Shown here: positions 62,698 through 64,000 of the stretch, piece by piece
Layout of the letters: the number at the start of each line of letters is the position of its first letter
How positions within the stretch are numbered: the first letter of the stretch is position 1
Source: Amylostereum areolatum
Taxonomy: Eukaryota; Basidiomycota; Agaricomycetes; Russulales; Stereaceae
Reading direction: 5' to 3'
DNA length: 64,000 nucleotides
Assembly (NCBI GenBank): GCA_012932865.1
Contig: SAXG01000019.1
Coordinates: forward strand, 682,001-746,000
Translations under genes and position numbers: made by a program
The notes under the pieces: generated by a model
Database searches by the model: none
What the model saw: only the letters and a program-made list of their open reading frames with translations
Told to the model about the DNA's origin: nothing

Positions 62698-63120
62698 TGT
62701 CAGAAACGCAGTTTATGAGACCGATGGAACCGCCTAAGTTGCGACGATGGGAGGAGCGAGAGAGAGCAAATGGATTCAAGAGTGTCAAGCCTAGAGTAGT
62801 GCAACGCAGGCTACAGTACCGTACGACGAGATGGACAGTCTAAGGAAAAGGGAAAAGAGATACTGTCCTTATATACAAGTGGGAACAATGATGCAATGTG
62901 ATGCGATAGTGGTGCGAGCGGGGGGAACAATAAGAAAGGAGTCATGGGGCGGAGGACGGAAGTCCGGAGCAGTGATGTCATAGATAAGAATGTGGAACCC
63001 CGTTCAGAAGTCTGGGCGATGACGTCGTTGGAGCATGTGATGCGAAGGAAAGTCATGTGCCATGACGCGTCGCATGTACAAGGTCTGCAAACAAAGAGAG
63101 AAATGGAGCGATCCATGACA
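62698..63120 (-). repeat. LTR shared by Gypsy-E (5') and Gypsy-F (3')
   Basis: A 423-bp Gypsy-D-type LTR. TAGACTGTCCA (minus strand, 62842-62832) and TATATAAGG are conserved. Confidence 0.93.
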
Positions 63121-63490
63121 TTATCCCCCCTTTAAGACGCGCTTTCTCCTGGAGTGCAATGTCATCTGCAAGGGTGGATGCGAGAAAATTGTCGAAGGAG
63201 ATGCCGAGGGAATGCACAGGGCGGGGCACATTTGGATGGCACTTGTGGAAGGCGTCGATCATGTCGGTAACCTTTGAGAGCGATGAACGCGGGAGCCAGG
63301 TGTTTTCGGAGTCGGGATAGCCGGCCCACTTGACGAGGTACTGAATACCTTTCTTGTTACGAGTTGGCTTGGAGTCGACAATGTCTTCAACGTCGTATTC
63401 TTCTTCATTGTCAATGAGGTCTGGTGGCGGCTGTTCATAACTTGGTGGGGAGTGGGCCATTGCAAGCATGGCAGTCCGGTTCCTCACATT
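63121..63490 (-). mobile_element. Gypsy-F: 3' end fragment of a Gypsy-D-like element
   Basis: The minus strand encodes the pol C-terminus. YEQPPPDLIDNEEEYDVEDI is followed by a chromodomain (IQYLVKWAGYPDSENTWLPR) and SLGISFDNFLAST, nearly the same as Gypsy-D at 48290-48600. A polypurine run next to the LTR completes the 3' end. Sequence identity to the family is lost at about 63440-63490. Confidence 0.9.
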
Positions 63491-63539
63491 TCCAGGTCCC
63501 AAGGTTGGATTCTTCGGTGTTCAAGTCTTTTGTAGGCAG

Positions 63540-63830
63540 AGTGCAACACTCATGCCATTTGTGTTGGGTGTGGAAGCATGCAAGCGCTCACGCCATTTGT
63601 GTTGGGATGCAGGAGTGCACAAGCGCTCACGCCATTTGTGCTAGGATGTGGGAGCGCGCAAGCGCTCACACCGTTTGTGTTGGGATGCGGGAGCACGCAA
63701 GCGCTCACGCCATTTGTGCTAGGATGCGGGAGCGTGCAAGCGCTCCCACCATTTGTGTTGGGATGCAGGAGCATGCAAGCGCTCACACCATTTGCGTTGT
63801 GATGCAGGAGCACGCAAGCACTCACTTTAA
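63540..63830. repeat. 39-bp minisatellite, about seven copies
   Basis: The unit runs CGCTCACGCCATTTGTGTTG followed by GGATGCAGGAGYRYRCAAG and recurs every 39 bp with scattered substitutions. Because 39 is 3 x 13, frames stay open on both strands (13-residue periods such as ALTPFVLGCGSAQ). Confidence 0.93.
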
Positions 63831-64000
63831 AGAGCGTGAGCGCATAAGTGCTCACACATAATTTTGTGGGAGCAGGGTGTGTAAACACCCATGTGTATTT
63901 TCTTTTGGGACACAAGTGCAGACACACTTGCACTACTTGGGAGTGTGCACACTGTTGTACTCCCTCCTGGTGTTTGTTTCTCACATTCTAGCTTCAATAT
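63831..64000. other. no supported feature
   Basis: Nothing is recognised in the tail of the window after the minisatellite. Confidence 0.4.

Larger units (their letters stand above)
56026..63120 (-). mobile_element. Gypsy-E: decayed Ty3/gypsy chromovirus with unlike LTRs
   Basis: The 3' LTR (56026-56397, 372 bp) and 5' LTR (62698-63120, 423 bp) belong to different, related LTR types. The internal region is related to Gypsy-D but diverged. Pol has several frameshifts. The 5' LTR is also the 3' LTR of Gypsy-F on its other side, so the structure is internal-LTR-internal, probably from recombination. Confidence 0.88.

Noticed and set aside
62387..62788. 133-residue minus-strand ORF crossing the Gypsy-E 5' LTR boundary.
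   Set aside because: It is out of frame with the conserved leader frame (RLYDVK...EWRW) and starts inside the LTR.

Overview
The window is nuclear DNA of a filamentous basidiomycete, most likely an agaricomycete. Introns are 50-60 nt with CTNAC-like branch points, F-box genes and fragments of RNA polymerase III subunit RPC1, the TOM1/HUWE1 ubiquitin ligase and 14-3-3 are recognisable, and chromodomain Ty3/gypsy and Ty1/copia elements dominate. I see no rRNA, CRISPR array or intact metabolic gene cluster. Family assignments are by eye from the sequence; no database was searched.

Layout. 1-11.3 kb is a graveyard of host genes: a small coiled-coil membrane ORF, a RING-finger gene, an RPC1 fragment running into a broken TOM1 gene, two unknown minus-strand ORFs and a 14-3-3 pseudogene. 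All recognised pieces keep their introns. 11350-21627 is a nearly intact 10.3-kb gypsy element (Gypsy-A, minus strand, TSD TGTGA). It has gag, pol and three extra ORFs between pol and the 3' LTR. 22.8-26.2 kb holds a solo LTR abutting a 5'-truncated copia element (Copia-1). 26.2-28.5 kb is an unknown gene broken by two solo LTRs. 29.1-42.0 kb is a minus-strand copia element (Copia-2). A solo copia LTR (TSD CCGAC) and a complete gypsy element (Gypsy-C, TSD CATCG) are inserted in it, and Gypsy-C itself carries a hAT-like MITE (TSD CATGACCG). 42.0-49.0 kb is Gypsy-D (plus strand). 49.9-52.7 kb is an F-box/LRR gene broken by an AT-rich island, a perfect 49-bp inverted repeat and a second hAT-like element. 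53.7-55.5 kb holds two paralogous unknown genes. 56.0-63.1 kb is Gypsy-E (minus), which shares one LTR with the 3' end of another element (Gypsy-F). A 39-bp minisatellite closes the window.

Main points. In three gypsy families (A, C, D) a 10-11-nt sequence 33-34 nt downstream of the LTR TATA box is the exact complement of a sequence starting 2 nt after the 5' LTR. This is the arrangement of Tf1-type self-primed reverse transcription. The same three families place pol in the -1 frame, with a slippery heptamer directly before the gag stop. Gypsy-A has three ORFs downstream of pol, each with a TATA-like box. The first has a 58-nt intron whose removal switches between two long overlapping reading frames, one ending in a CCHC zinc knuckle; the last has a membrane segment. 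Gypsy-D and Gypsy-E share a conserved leader reading frame without a visible ATG. Most internal stops in Gypsy-C and D fit C-to-T (or G-to-A) change of CGA, CAG or TGG codons.
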